Shown: positions 34,901 to 48,978 of the stretch, one piece after another | Layout of the letters: the number at the start of each line of letters is the position of its first letter | Numbering within the stretch: position 1 is the first letter of the stretch | Source of the DNA: Symbiodinium natans | Taxonomy: Eukaryota > Sar > Dinophyceae > Suessiales > Symbiodiniaceae | NCBI GenBank assembly: GCA_905221605.1 | Contig: CAJNDS010002072.1 | Coordinates: 522,693-586,692, forward strand | DNA length: 64,000 nucleotides | Direction of reading: 5' to 3' | The notes under the pieces: model-generated | Databases searched by the model: none | Told to the model about the DNA's origin: nothing | Seen by the model: the letters and a program-made list of their open reading frames with translations, nothing else | Made by a program: the position numbers and the translations under genes

Positions 34901-37900
34901 CAAAAAGCCAGAGGCAGCGGCGCAGGGCACACCGGGCGAGCGGTGCTCGCGGTTCCGGTGTGCGCGGCCGATCTGGGAGCCGACATGCCCGCAGCCGCTC
35001 TCGACACGTGACATCTCGCGGGTCTGGGAATGAAGACCGCTCGCGCGGCGTGCCCCCGTTTACCGTCGCTGCTGCTGTGCCAGGGAAAGGGGCTCGGAAA
35101 AGTCGGCAAACGACTGTTTCCGTTCGTTCGCTCGTTCGTCCGTCTGGTGCGTTTCGTGTTGTTGTTCCCCGTTGCTGTTCCTGCGCGTTGTGTTGCTGGG
35201 GTTTGCTCTTTAGGCCTTGCGCCGGAGGGGCTACCTTTTTGTTAGGCCAGGCTCGTGCTTCGGTCGATGCTCACCTCACCTCACCTCACCTCACAAGGCT
35301 TAGGGAGCCTAAACCCTAAACCCGAAACCCTGAACCCTAAGCCCTAGACCCTAAACCTTAAACCCGAAACCCTAAACCCTAACCCTGAACCCCCTAAACC
35401 CCCTAAACCCCCTAAACCCCCTAAACCCCCTAAACCCCCTAAACCCCCTAAACCCCCTAAACCCCCTAAACCCCCTAAACCCCCTCAACCCCCTAAACCC
35501 CCCAAACACAAGCAGCCCTGCGCTTAAACAAATTTGCTGGAGGAAGTCTCGGGTCTACGTCCGCAGAATGAGACAGTCGGGGCCAACATTGAGCTGGTGC
35601 TATTGTCTCAGGCCCTCTTTTTACTAGATGCTTGAGAACCCCGAAAAAATATTCTTCCTTATTAAGCGTAAACTCTAAACCGGTAACCCTAAAAGGGAAT
35701 ATTATGTTCGTTTAATCTTTTGGGGTTCTTAAGCAAATAGTAGTTTATAAGCCCTGAATCAAATAACGATGAATGAAGTCTATTCAATTCAAACCCCCGC
35801 CACCCTAACCCTACACCCTAAACCCTGATAACAAAGGAATAGCACTCTGGCTGGAGTCGAGCTGGATGCTCGACGACATCTCGAAACGGCAAAAAACCCT
35901 AAGCCCTAAGTGCCCTGAAGCCCTCATTATACCCTAAGGTAAGGGGTTGAGGGCTAAGGGTTTAGGGTTTAGGGCGTAGGGTTTAGGGAGGGTTCTTTGG
36001 GTTAATGAGGTCCCTATCCTTTTCATGTTTTAGGGTAAAGGGTCTAGGCTTAAGGGAAAACCCCTCAGGGTCCATGTGCCTAGAACATATATAAATATAA
36101 TATATGCTCCGATTTTAAGGGGATTTAGGGCCCAAGTATTTTCTATTGAGTTACATGGACCCTTAGGGATCTAAGCCAAGCCTGTACAACGCCATCGCGT
36201 GCCGAGGCGCTCGATCAAATGCTGGGCTTGGCGCTTCGTCACCACGTTGCCAGCTACCACCTGAGGCAGACACGCACTAGCCCCAAGTGCAACCTAGGAA
36301 TAACAAGGGTGCCCCTTTTGGTTTACAAGTGGCTTGTAAGGGAACCGAAACCCCCAAACAAGGAATAAGGGCCTTCTCCGGGTCCCAGCACATGTCACAA
36401 CAAACGGCATGAGCAAACGAAGACAGCCAACTCTGTGCCACCCCCAAAAGCCGTAAAAGCGACCTGCGTGCGTGCATTGTTGTGTGTCAGTGTTTGTGCG
36501 TGCGTGCGTGCTTGCGCTGCAGGGCTTCGGATTCTCTGTGCGCCTGTCTTCACGGGACTCTGGCATGGTGGGCACTCGAGAGCTACTTACCCTAAACTTA
36601 CTTCCTACGGAATCACGCGTGGAGTCGCGCCAAAGAGCTTGAGCCTTCAGCAAACCTGGCCTCCCGATCCTAAACCCCAAACCCCAAACCCCAAACCCTA
36701 AACCCTAAACCCTAAACCCTAAACCCTAAACCCCAAACCCTAAACCCTAAACCCTAAACCCTGGTGCAGGGCACCTCGGGGATGTGCTGCAGGTTGTCTG
36801 GTGGAATTTCCGGGAGGCCAGGAAAGGAGACCCGGGCGAGGTGATTAGCTGAGATGAAAAATGGCAGGCGGGGCCCTTTTTGTTTTTGTTTTTGTTGGGG
36901 GGGGGGGGGGGGTTTAGGGTTTAAGGTTTAGAGTTTAGGGCTTAGAGACAAATGCAATAATTTGCTTGGCAAAAGCAAACAGCAAACACACACAGATATC
37001 AAAACAATTGGTGCTTTTGTGCACACGAAAAAGTAAGTGCCAGAAAAGCAAGGAACCTAAGACCTCCAACCTTCAAGCGCTTGTGCAAGTGCCGCCTGCA
37101 AATCGGGGAAGGTGCCCTTGATCCACTTGACCATCTCGTGCTGAAACCTGTTTCGGAACCCCCCCCCCCCTAAACCCTAAACCCTAAGCCCTCAACCCTA
37201 AACCCTCAACCCTAAACCCTAAAACCCAAACCCTAAACCCCTAAACCCTAAACCCTGCTTAGGCTCCAGGGCTTCGGTCTTCGGGGTCTCATGAACTTCT
37301 TCTACCAGGCCGCGAGTCTCTCCGAAGCCCAAGGGTTTAGGGTTTAGGGTTTAGGGTTTAGGGTTTAGGGTTTAGGGTTTAGGGTTTAGGGTTCAGGGTC
37401 GCCCAAAAGAGGTTCAGCGTGTGAGGGTTTTAGGGTTTCGGGTGTATAGGGGCTAAGGGTTTAGGGCCTAAGGGGTTAAGGGCTAAGGGTTGAGGGTTTA
37501 AGGGTTTAAGGGTTTAAGGTCTAAAGATTTAAGGGTTTAAGGGTTTAGGGTTTAAGGGTTTAGGGGCTTAGGGTTTAGAGTCTAGGGCTAAAGGTTTGTC
37601 AGGGTTTTGGCTTAGTTGCAGCTGCGTTCCCCTCATTTTCACATCATCGGGCCATTGATACTTGGAGGTTCAGGGTACTTATAACCCCAGCTATAACTGT
37701 ACCTACAAGCCCCTAAGTCCTCTAAGTAGGCCAGAAGTGGACTTATATGTGGGGTCAAAAGTACCCATGAACCTCCAAGTACTCTCAGCTCCAAGGCAGG
37801 TAGAATGAGGAGCAAGCCAGGTTTTGGGGTTTAGGGTTTAGGGTGCAGGGCTTAGGGCTTAGGGTTCAGGGTTTAGCTTCTAGGGTTGATGAGACGCATG

Positions 37901-40027
37901 GTAAGGTTGAAGTATCAACAGCCGAAGAGCAGCGACAAAAGGGCTTACCATCACTAGCGTCAGCTTCGGCATCGAACTCGCCACTGAACATAACCGTGTC
38001 TTTGTTCGTTCTTTAAAGGCATCACGACCTAACCTAGGAAGAAAAAGGATAAGGCTATAAGGGAACCTAAACCCTACAGCACAAGGAATAAGGGCCTACT
38101 GTGGGTCTTCGTGATGCCGGCACCCATCGCTGTGTGTCCCCATGTCCTAGCTGCACATGCCAAAAGCGTCTACCCGAAATCCTCTAAACCCTCGAAACCC
38201 TGTAAACCCCGCCTATAAACGATGGCACTATAAACCCGAAAAAACCCTAAGGATCCGCATAAAAGAAATAAACCCTATCAACCCTCCACATCCTAAACAG
38301 AAAAAAAGCTTCCTGCTTCCAAGGGGCACGCTGTCGCCCTGGCTGCTGTCAATGACGACAGCATCCACACCCGCGGCTACCAAGGCCTGTTGGCGACAGG
38401 TCTACAGAGTGTCCCCTGCAACCCTTCCTAAACCCTAAACCCTAAACCCTAACTTCCCCAAACCCTGTTGTGGTGGCATCCTGGCCCTGTGTAAGTTCTT
38501 TGTGGCAGGATGGTGGAGCCAAACGGACAAGCCTCTTGCCCGGCGAGTCGGATTGGGTAAGCGGGCCCCTAGCGAGGTGGCCTCCGAAACGATTTTCTTG
38601 ATGCCCCGTGCAAGAAATGCTGTCTGCCTTGCCGCTACACCGCATCTCCTCCCTGCACATTTGCAAAGTAATAGTAATAATAATAATAGTAATAGTAATA
38701 GTAATAGTAATAGTAATAATAATAGTAATAGTAATAGTAATAGTAATAGTAATAGTAATAGTAATAGTAAAACCTCTTCCAGCTAGTCGCTGGCGCAGTC
38801 CTAGCTGCGATAGCTTCCGTTTTTTTAAACTCAGTACGGGAAGTTGACTAGGCTGCCCAGTAATCTAGGCTTAAAAAGGTTGCCCTTTTTGCTTAAAGGG
38901 GTTGATAAGGGAACCTAAAACCCCAAAAAGGGAATGAGGGTGCTGCTGGGCATCCTAGTTGATGCGACATTCACTTCTCTCATCAGACCTCGTCGCCGGA
39001 GGTCGCTCGTGCTGCCGATCTTGCTGGTGTTTCTTGCCAATTCCCTAAACCCTAAACCCTGAACCCTAAACCCTAAACTCTTCTCAGTGCTCTGAGCCCA
39101 AAGTCCTCAAGGCCTCAAGAAACCTAACCCCCCCCCCCCCCCCCCACCCCCCCCCCCCCCCCCCCCCCCAGCCCGCGCACCAACACCTAAAAACCCCAAA
39201 CATAAACGGATCGAAAAGCCTGCACCCCAAAAAACCCTCTACACAAAGATCTTTTCAACGCCTCCTCCTCGCCTTTCCCCAAGGTGCCCTTGGTGGATTC
39301 ATGCGCGTTTCAGGGAAACTAAGCCACAAAAGAAACGGATTTGCCCTAAGGGTCCTACCCCTAAACCCTAAACCCTAAACACTAAGCCCTAAACCCTCAA
39401 CCCTCAACCCTAAACCCTAAACCCTCAACCCTCAACCCTAAACCCTAAACCCTAAACCCTAAACCCTAAACCCTGAACCCTGAACCCTGAACCCTGCACT
39501 AAACCCTAAACCCTAAACCCTAGCCCCTTAGTACGGGGTCCTAGTCCTAGCCTCAAGAAGCACACCAACGCCTTGACCCGATCACGATCTGCAGGGCGCG
39601 TGCCGATGGCTGCAGCCACCAGCAACTCCTGCAGCGTTGGTCGCGGGGGGCTCGAAGCCCCATTTAGGGTTTTAGGGTTTCGGGTTTAGGGTTTCGGGAT
39701 AAACCCTAAACCCAAAACCCTGAACCCTAAACCCTAAACCCTAAGCTTCCTTGGAATGACCGGGCTTCGGGAACATCAGGGTTTGGACGGTGGCTGCTTC
39801 GTCGCCCTAAACCCTAAACCCTAAGCCCTAAGCCCTGAACCCTGAACCCTGAACCCTAAACCCGAAACCAAGTATTGTGGCTCTGGTGGTGTCGGTTCCC
39901 TACTTGCTCTCGCAGCTCCACCAGTGGAGCTTCGGCTTAGGGTTTAGCACTCTGTGTGTGCGAAAATACATACTTCTATCATTATGTAAATACATATGAT
40001 TATACAAAATATGAATATATAACTATC

Positions 40028-40058
<31 letters not shown>

Positions 40059-43000
40059 GTATGTAGGGACTGTGGGGCCCAAGCATGTCAAAAATGAGGT
40101 ACATGGACCCTTAGGGTAAAGCCCTAACACCATAACCCCGAGACCCTGGAATCCTGAGCACTAAGCACCTGAAACCTTAGCCTGAACCCTAAACCTAAAC
40201 CCTAAACTCTAAACCCTAAACCAGCCTGAACCCGAAACCCCAATCCCTGAAATTACTATACTATTTGCCTAAGAAACCATCCAAAAACTGAGAGCTTGCT
40301 GCCGTACAAGGGCAATTTAGGGATTATTATGATTTTTGGGAGGGTTCTTAGACAAATAGTCTGGAAGCCCGGTTCTTCCTGAAGGCTCCAAGAACCTTCG
40401 GTGACTTACCGTCCCAGGATGTTGCTTAGGGCTTAGGGCTGACTTAGGGTTTAGGGTTCAATTCAAGGGTTCACTAGGGCTTAGGTTTTTTTGGGCACAG
40501 GGTAAACCCAAAACCCTAGACTCAGACTCCTAGTCACACTCAACCCTAATTCTGCGCCGCAGGCCTTGTTCACAGGGTGCTTCGTAGCGTTGGGGAAGTC
40601 AACGTTCTTCTTGATGTCAGTTCCTTAAGCTGAGCACCACATTACGCAGGGTGTAGGGCTTGGCGTTTAGGCTTCAGAGGCTTTTTGAAGTTCAGTGAGA
40701 TCGCCGTCAGAGACCCTCCTCGACACCCCAAAAAACCATCTCTTTAAAGAGCCCTGGGGCTTGGAAGGGGACTCGAACCTTCAACTAGGCTGCCCAGTAA
40801 CCTAGGCTTTAAAAGGGTGCCCTTTTTTGCTTAAAGGGGTTTATAAGGGAAACTAAACCCCCCAAAAAGGGAATAAGGGTACTACTGGGCATCCTGGTCA
40901 ACTCCCTTCACATTTTTCTCCGAGACGCGTGCCACCAAAGCCACCAGGAGACCCCCCTTCGTGACAATTGGGAGCCTGGGCTGATGCTTTGATGCGGTTT
41001 AGGGTTGAGGGTTGAGGGGTTTAAGGTTTCGGGTTTAGTTTAAGGTTGAGGGTTGAGAAGCTTAAGGTTTGGGGTCTAGGATTTAGAGTTTAGGGGTTTA
41101 GGGTTTCAAGAACCAGAACTGAATCCTGAACCCAACTCCATGAGGGTTCATGTACCTCAAGATAATATACCTGGGACCCGTATGTCACGATGTAGGAAGG
41201 ACATTACAGCCCCAAGCATTCAATGTTTATGTACGTGGACCAGGGCTTTAATATAAACCCTAAACCCTAAAACAGGGTTTTGGGCTTGAGAACGTTGAGG
41301 CTTGCTGGGCTTAGAGGGCTTAGGGGGGTTTAGGGTGGTCTTGGGGCTCTAAATTGCGCGATTGAGATCTCCAACAGCACAACCTTATGGTTCGAGTCGG
41401 CATTCGCACCCATATAGACCTAACACTCGATATCTACACCCCAAACCCGGAAACTTATAGCCTCACCCGCATCCCAGACCGTGAAATCGACGCGCGGCAA
41501 CCTGGATGGGTCCTGCGAACTTCAGGGTCTTCCCAAAACCCGAAAACCTAAACCATCCTAAAGCCCTAAACCCTAAACCATAAACCATCCTAAAGCCTTA
41601 AACCTGAAACCTTAACACCCTGAACCCTAAACAGTGAGGTCCAATCAATGCCCCGCAAACCTGTCCTTGAAGGCCAAGCCACTTGCCCTTCTTCGACTTC
41701 TGGAGGGTCTCGTTGGCCTAAAAGCATAGGGGCTTAGGGTTTCCAGAGTTTCTAGGGTTTCTATAGGGTCTTAGGGGTTCTAGGGCTTCTCGGCTTTCTA
41801 GGGTAGGGATTCTAGGGATTCTAGTGTTTCTGGGGTTTCTAGGGTTGCTAGGGTTTCTCAAGCTATCATAACGGGGTTGTACAGTACAAAAGTAGTGCAT
41901 ATCCCGGCAACCTACCCCAAACCACCTAAAACCTCAACCCTCACAATGGTACCTTAAGTTGAGTCTCTTCACAGGAGCCCAGTCTCTTGTGCTGGCGTGT
42001 CAGTGTGGGCTGCGGGTTCAGGGTCTGGGGTTTTGGGTTCAGGGCTTGGGATCGAGACGCAACTCGCCAAGGAACACAGAAGTAATGATGTTGTTGGGAA
42101 GCTCCGCTTGTCTGATGGGAGTGCACCCAACTTCAGCAATAGACCCTAAACCTTAGGTCCTATACACCCTAGCGGACCCTAAACCCTAAACCCTAAAACC
42201 CTAAACCCGATGCAGCTAGACCGGAAACCCTGAACCCTACGCCCTACAGGCCTGGAATTCCTCAACTCCATCTAGGGCTTTGTGCGCCTTGGGTCAAAAC
42301 TTCTAAACCCGAAACCCCATAAACCTCCTAAATTTAACACCGTAAACCCTAAACCCTAACCCCTGAACCCCTGAACGCCTGAACCCCTGAACCCCTGAAC
42401 CCTAAACCTTACTAATACCCTAAACCCGAAACCCTAAACCCTAGACCCTAAACCCTGAACCCTAAACCCTAGACCCTAAACCCTAAACCCTAGACCCTAA
42501 ACCCTAAACCCGACTGAACCCTTGGTGGCAGCCGACCTCGAGGAGATCACAGCCCTCGAGCTTGGTCACCTGCCAGGGATTGGTTGTTGTAGGGTTTAGG
42601 GTTTAGGGTTTAGGGTTTAGGGTTTAGGGTTTGTAGGGTTTAGGGTTTAGGGTTTGTAGGGTTTAGGGTTTAGGGTTTGTAGGGTTTAGGGTTTAGGGTT
42701 TAGGGTTTAGGGTTTAGGGTTTTGGTTTAGGCTTTGGGGTTTAGGGGTTAGGGTTTAGGGATTAGGGATTAGGGTTCAGGGTTCAGGGTTCAGGGCTTAG
42801 GGTTTTGACAGTTCTTTAGAGTTTGGAGTTTAGGCTTTGGGGTTTACTGCCCATTCAAGAATGTGGGCTTTAGGGTTTAGGGTTGCAACTTTTTGCTTAG
42901 GGCTTGACTGTGTTTGGTTCAACAAAGTGGGGTTAAGGGTTTGACAGTTTGCTGGCGCTTTCGGACTTGGCCTTTAGGGTCCAGGGTCTAGTTAGTAAGG

Positions 43001-46000
43001 GAAAAAGCAAAGTAAGGCCATGGCTTGGAGGGACCTTTCAGAAAAGAGTCCCATTCACAAAGATTGCAACCTGAAATCTGTCAGGGAACCTAGTTTAGAA
43101 CAAGTTGTTCTAAACTAGTCAACACTCTCCCCCCCCCTGCCTAAATCAGCCCTAAACCCTAAGCCCTAAGCCTTAAACCCTAAAACTAAACCCCTAAACC
43201 TTTAAACCCATAACACTTGAACCCATAAGTCCTTAAGCCTGAAGGCTCGTCGCGGCTTTTCGGACCTCGAAACCCTAAGCACCTGAAGCCCGAAAGCCCT
43301 GGGGCTGAGGGTAAGGCACCTAATAGCCCTAAACCCTAAACCCTAAACCCTAAACCCTAAACCCTACACCCTAAACCAACCGTTCCTAAGAGTGCAACCC
43401 CCTACTTCAGCCTCAACCTCGGACTTGACAGGCCAAGCCGCTAAGTTGGCGGCGGGGGTCATGATCTGGCTAAGGCGGGTCTTGCGGTCCTGACTCGTGC
43501 AGGGCTTGGGGTTTGGGGTTTGGGGTTTAGGGTTTAGGTTTTAGGATTTAGGGTTTCGGGTTTAGGGTTTACGACAGTTCAGGGGCCTGTAAAGCAAGTA
43601 GATGATAACTCCAATTTTTACGGATCGGGTCGACCCATGCCCACACCCCAAGTAAACTCTATACCGAGGCCACCTTAAGTGAAGCCTATACTGAAAGGGT
43701 CGAGGGCTTCGAGCCTTATAAGCCCCAAACCCCATAAAAACAAAAAAACTAGATACATATATATATATATAACATGCTACCAGCCAGGCTTCTTAGGCGT
43801 TGGCTTGAGATGTCGTTTCGGGGCGTTGGGGTGCTTAAGCAATGAGTGGAGAAGATTGAATAGTATGGATAGTAGGGGGAACCCATGACAGGCCCACACC
43901 CAAGACTCGCCATGTTCTCAAAGCAGCATGTGCGGCCCAATCAGGCCAAACAGATTCTGAAACCCCTAAACCCTAAACCCAAACGAGAAACGAAAGCGAG
44001 CAACCATTCAAAAATCTTCAGTCAGTTGCTCTAACCAGGATTAGGCATCCCTTTCAACAAGCCTCGCCCAAGACGATCTATAGACAGAGTTCTCTCTACC
44101 TCCACCCAAAAACCCAAACTCAAGTTGGTACACAGCAACTAAAGCAACAATGTCCATCCTGGATGAAGTCGGTGTCTCGCTTCGTCACCTGCTTTCGTCA
44201 CGCGGACGTGAGCCCGTCTGGGCAACACGCACTTAAAGGGTCGCTCAAATTTGGGGGCCTGGGTTTAGGGTTTAGGGTTTAGGGTTTAGGGTCTAGGGTT
44301 TAGGGTTTAGGGTTTACGGTTCAGGGTTTAGGGTTTTCAGCTTTTTTGGGGGCGTCTCAGCTGGCGTGTTTGGGTGTATGGTGTGCATGCCTACAGGGAG
44401 GCCACTCAGTCAGACATAGGTTTGTACGGATCATGAAGGTTCCGGCTTAAGCGATCAGGGCACCACACCCAGGGCGTTGCACCCTGAGCTGCAAACCTTA
44501 AGCCCTACGGTTTGCTGTAATAGGGCGTAGATGCTGTGAAGATTAGGATGCTTAGGGTTTAGGCTTTAGGGTTTAGGGTTTAGGGTTTAGGGTAAACCCT
44601 AGCACCCCAAACCCTAAACCCTGAGGCGAGGGGCAAGTCCCAAGAGCTTGGCACCCATCTGTCCGTTCTCGGTCACGGGGAAGCCAGTGAAGCCCAGAGT
44701 ACCTAAGAGGGTTTTGGGGGGTAGGGTTTAGGGTTTAGGGTTGAGGGTGGGGTGGTATGTACAAGGACCGCTCACGTAGTAGCTCCAGCCAAGTTCACGT
44801 GTATGACATGGAAAAAGCACTAAGGCATCAATGTGTTCTTGGTAGCAATTACCCTTGGCTCAAAATTGCCCAAAAACCTTATGTACTAGGGCTTTTGGGC
44901 CCCAAAAACCCTAAAAGAACAGTCCTTGGAGCCTTAAGGTTAGGGCTTGGGTCAATGGGTACCGAAGTTTACCTCGTACGAGCCCTACAATAACTACGCA
45001 TCCCGCATTGCAATCCCCATGCCCAAGTCCCAAAACCTCAAAGCAACAAAGCCTGCTTGCGTGCTCTAAACCCTAAAACCTAAACCCTAAATCCAAAACC
45101 CTAAACCCTAAATCCTAAACACTAAACCCTAGACCCTAGACCCTAGACCCTAAACCCTAAGACAAAATAAACCTTAGACAGCCAGGATACCCTTGAGCTT
45201 GTCCAGCTCTTCCACGGTCATGGTCGGTGGCACACAGCGTGGCTCCAGAATGAAGCCCGCCTGCTGCCGACCCCCAGCCCTCAACCCTCACAGCTAGGGA
45301 AGTTTAGGGGTTTTGGGTTGAGGGTCCGGGTTTTAGGGAAACCCTCACCCCCAATCCTTAAACCTAACTCAAACCCTATCCTCACTTAAGGAGTACAAGC
45401 GGCACCCTACCGCCCAGACCCTAAACCCCCCCAAACAGGGAGTTTGGGGTTCCACCCCACGGCTCACAGAACCCTCCTAACTTACTTGTCCAATAACCAA
45501 GGGGAAAAAAGGTCAAACTTTAATATTTCTACTAAATGAGCAAACCCAAAAAGTTTAAAGTTCACCTAAAGGCGAAGTAAGCTAAAGCAGCACAGTGGTC
45601 ACTCTCACTCAGAACAGGGGCCCTAGGTACCTTGATATCCCCCGTAAGGTTTAGGCTTTATGCTTTAGGGTTGAGGGTACTCATATCAAAAGATGGAGGT
45701 TGAGCTCAATAATGGTCGTCTTGGGTCCTTATTCTGATTGATGTCCCACAGCTTTGTCGGTCAGCAAGAAGCCCGTCTGAAGTGTAGGCCTTGGTGCTTA
45801 AGATTAGGCCCAACGTAGGAACCGCAATACGCAAGGCCCCTGTTCTAACTTCCCCAAAAAAACCTTACTTGGTAGCCCAGTTGCCAGTAACCATACTCTT
45901 GTGGGGTTGGTTGCTTTATAAGGGAACCTTGAACACAAAAAAAGAAAAAGGGTACCCCTGAACCCTAAACCCTAAACCCTAAACCCTAAACCCTACACCC

Positions 46001-48946
46001 AAACCCTAAACCCTAAACCCTAAACCCTAAACCCCATACCCTAAAAGCGGCCTACTGGTACCAAGCTTAACACCTTCAATCGCACTTCCACGCCTTGAAC
46101 TTCTTCACCCTCGCCACCTCGGCGGCCTCTGTCGCGCAGGACCCATAGAGTGCTTCGATAGTTTAGGGTTTAGGGTTTAGGGTTTAGGGTTTAGGTTTTA
46201 GGGTTTAGGGTTTAGGGCTTAGGGTTTAGGGTTTAGGGTTTAGGATTTAAAGATCCCGAATGGTCTATAATCCTCGTTCTCGCATACCTGAGGCCCAAAG
46301 TCCGTATATAGGAAGCACGTTAAGACCCAAGTGTTCCCTGTTTAGGTACATGGGCCCTCAGGGAATGGTAGCCGTTTTGGCCAAAGGGGGGTGTGCGCGC
46401 TTAGAGCTTTAAGTTCACAGGCTAGAGGTTGCGGATGTTCCCCCTTATACTAACAGTCCTGAATGGGGATTCTAATAGGGGGCGGGGGGTAACTCTTATC
46501 CCACTTAAGGACGGATAGGTTTAGGGGGAACATCCCAAAGCTAGAGGTCTTATGACCTACGTTATCATAGTTGTATCCCAGTTAGGGCTCTCACACTTCT
46601 ACATATTCACCATGGGCTCCTTCTAGGTTCCCCAGTAACCCCATGACAACAAGAGGGCACCCTTTTGGGCGAACTAGGTCAGAGAATGGATCCTGAGCAA
46701 AAGAGGCTAGACATTAGGGTTTATGGAAACACCTGAAATCGCTCGCAATCTGGGAATGAAACTGGGCTCCCTGCTAAGCAGGGAAGAAGCTTGCACGGAG
46801 CCTAGCGACCTAAAGCCTCAACCCCTGAACCCTAAAGCCCTAAACCCTAAACCCTAAACCCCAAACCCTAAACCCTATCTGCTTCATGGCTTGAGATCCC
46901 GGCCTGAGTCTCGACAGGCAGGTTGGTGTGGATGACACCAATGCCACCCTCCTCTGCTTGGGCTTGTATAAACCTAAACCCTAAACCCTAAACCCTAAAC
47001 CCTAAACCCTAAACCGCTAGGGCCTCGAGGGCTGACAAGGGCTCAGGCTCTGGGCTTAGGGTTTAGGGTTTAGGGTTTTGGGTTTAGGGTTAAGGGTTAG
47101 ACAAGTAAGGTGTGGGAGATCTGAACACGGGAGCTGTACATGAAACTTCTCCTTAATCAATCCCGAAGGTGGGTTTAGGGTTGAGGGGTTAGGGTTTAGG
47201 GACATTGGGATGAAAACTCTAAACCCGAACCTTAAACTCAAAATCCTGAAGCCGTACACTTTGGAATCCTGTGCTAACTCCCCCCCAAACCGTACAAGTC
47301 CGTACAAGAAGGCCCCACAGCAAATAAGACTCCATCGAGGGTTCTTGAGACCTCATTTTGTATAGTGGGTTGTAAGGGTGTGGGGGCAGAATGCGATAAA
47401 GGACACCTACAAGTTGCTGTCTAGCAAGCCTCTTATCAACAGTATAGGGTTCATGTAAGACTCTTCTAAGATCCCGGAAAAAAAGGATGAACTACTCACC
47501 TGAAACTGTCCTAAACACCATAAACCCTGAACCCTAAGCCCTGGAACGCCAAGGAGCCAAGGCCATGGCGATGGCCATGTTCGACTCCGTGACGGTGTCC
47601 ATGGGGCTGGAGACGATGGGCGTCTTGAGAGTGATCCTGAGATGATGGGAATGTGATTTAGGGTTCTTAACTTGTGGGCACTTAGCACGGTAGCGATAAA
47701 TATAATTTGTTGCTGCCTTTCCAAGAAACCCAATAAACCCAAAAAGGCTAAGGATCTAAAGTCACAGTAAAGCACCACAAAGTTAAGGGGGTGGCCCTGA
47801 ACCCGAAACCCTCAACCCTGAACCCTAAGCCTAGGCTCTTGACAGCGTGGCAAGAGGTGGGACTCTGGGGCTTAGGGCTCCCCCATTCGTGCGGTTCTTT
47901 GCTTATGTCTAGGGTCGGTTTGGGGTTTAGGGTTTTGGGGTTTGGGTCTTTTCTGGCTCAAAATGCGTGCGACTTGAGAAAGCTTCCAGGAACGCTGCAG
48001 GGATGGAGGTGCAGAGTTCGCTGCCAGGACCGAACCCGAATCACAACACAGATCGCCAAACTCTGATTCCTAAACCCTAAAGCCCAATAATATCAACCCT
48101 AAACCCTAAACTTTCAACCCCAATACACTCAAACCCTGAAACACCCTGAAAATCACTAAATCCCTGAAACCCCTATTCCTGATGAGCACGCGAGACCGCC
48201 AAGCCACCCAAAGCCCACGCAGTTTGGGGTCTAAAGCTGTTAGGGTGTATAGGGTTTTGGGTTGAGGGTTCAGGGTTTAGGGTTTATGAGGGTTCGGAGG
48301 GTTCACAGGAGGTTGCAGGGTTTGCAGGCCTCAGAGAGCTTAGAGGGTTAATGGGGCTCTAAAACTCAAAGACTACCCTAAACCCTAAACCCTAAACCCT
48401 AAACCCTAAACCCTAAACCCTAAACCCTAAAACCCTAAGCTGCAACTGCAGCAGAGGCGCTTCTTGGAGAACTTCGTGCCCAGCGCCACGTCGTGCACCC
48501 CGAAGTTGATGTGACCAGGCAGGCAGATGAGGTCGTCGTAAGTGTAGCCGCCTCGGGGTTAGGGTTTAGGGTTTAGGGTTTAGGGTTTAGGGTTTGGGGT
48601 TTAGGGTTTAGGGTTTAGGGTTTAGGGCTATTTAGGGTTGAGGGTTTAGGTTTGCTTTAACGTTCGGCTTCAGGTTCGGGTGCTTTGGTTTCGGTTTTAA
48701 GATTTGGGTTCGAGGTCACGGCCGCGAACCTCGAAATGAAGGTATGTGCGAGAATCATGGGTAAGGCATTCATTCTATTGAGAGAGACAGTCGGCATTCA
48801 TTCTATTGAGAGAGACAGTCAGAGAGAGAGAGAGAGAGAGAGAAAGAGCAAAAAAAAAGAGAAAGAGTAAGAGCAAGAGAAAGATACAGAAGAGCAGAGA
48901 GAGAGAGCGAGAGAGAGAGAGAGAGCCAGAGCGAGAGAGAGAGAGC

Positions 48947-48978
<32 letters not shown>

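Noticed and set aside
34768-35319. The 183-codon frame as a normal protein gene
   Set aside because: Only the Arg/Ser-rich part looks protein-like, the strand has a GC bias that opens frames, and no splice signals or start context support it. Kept as an insert instead.
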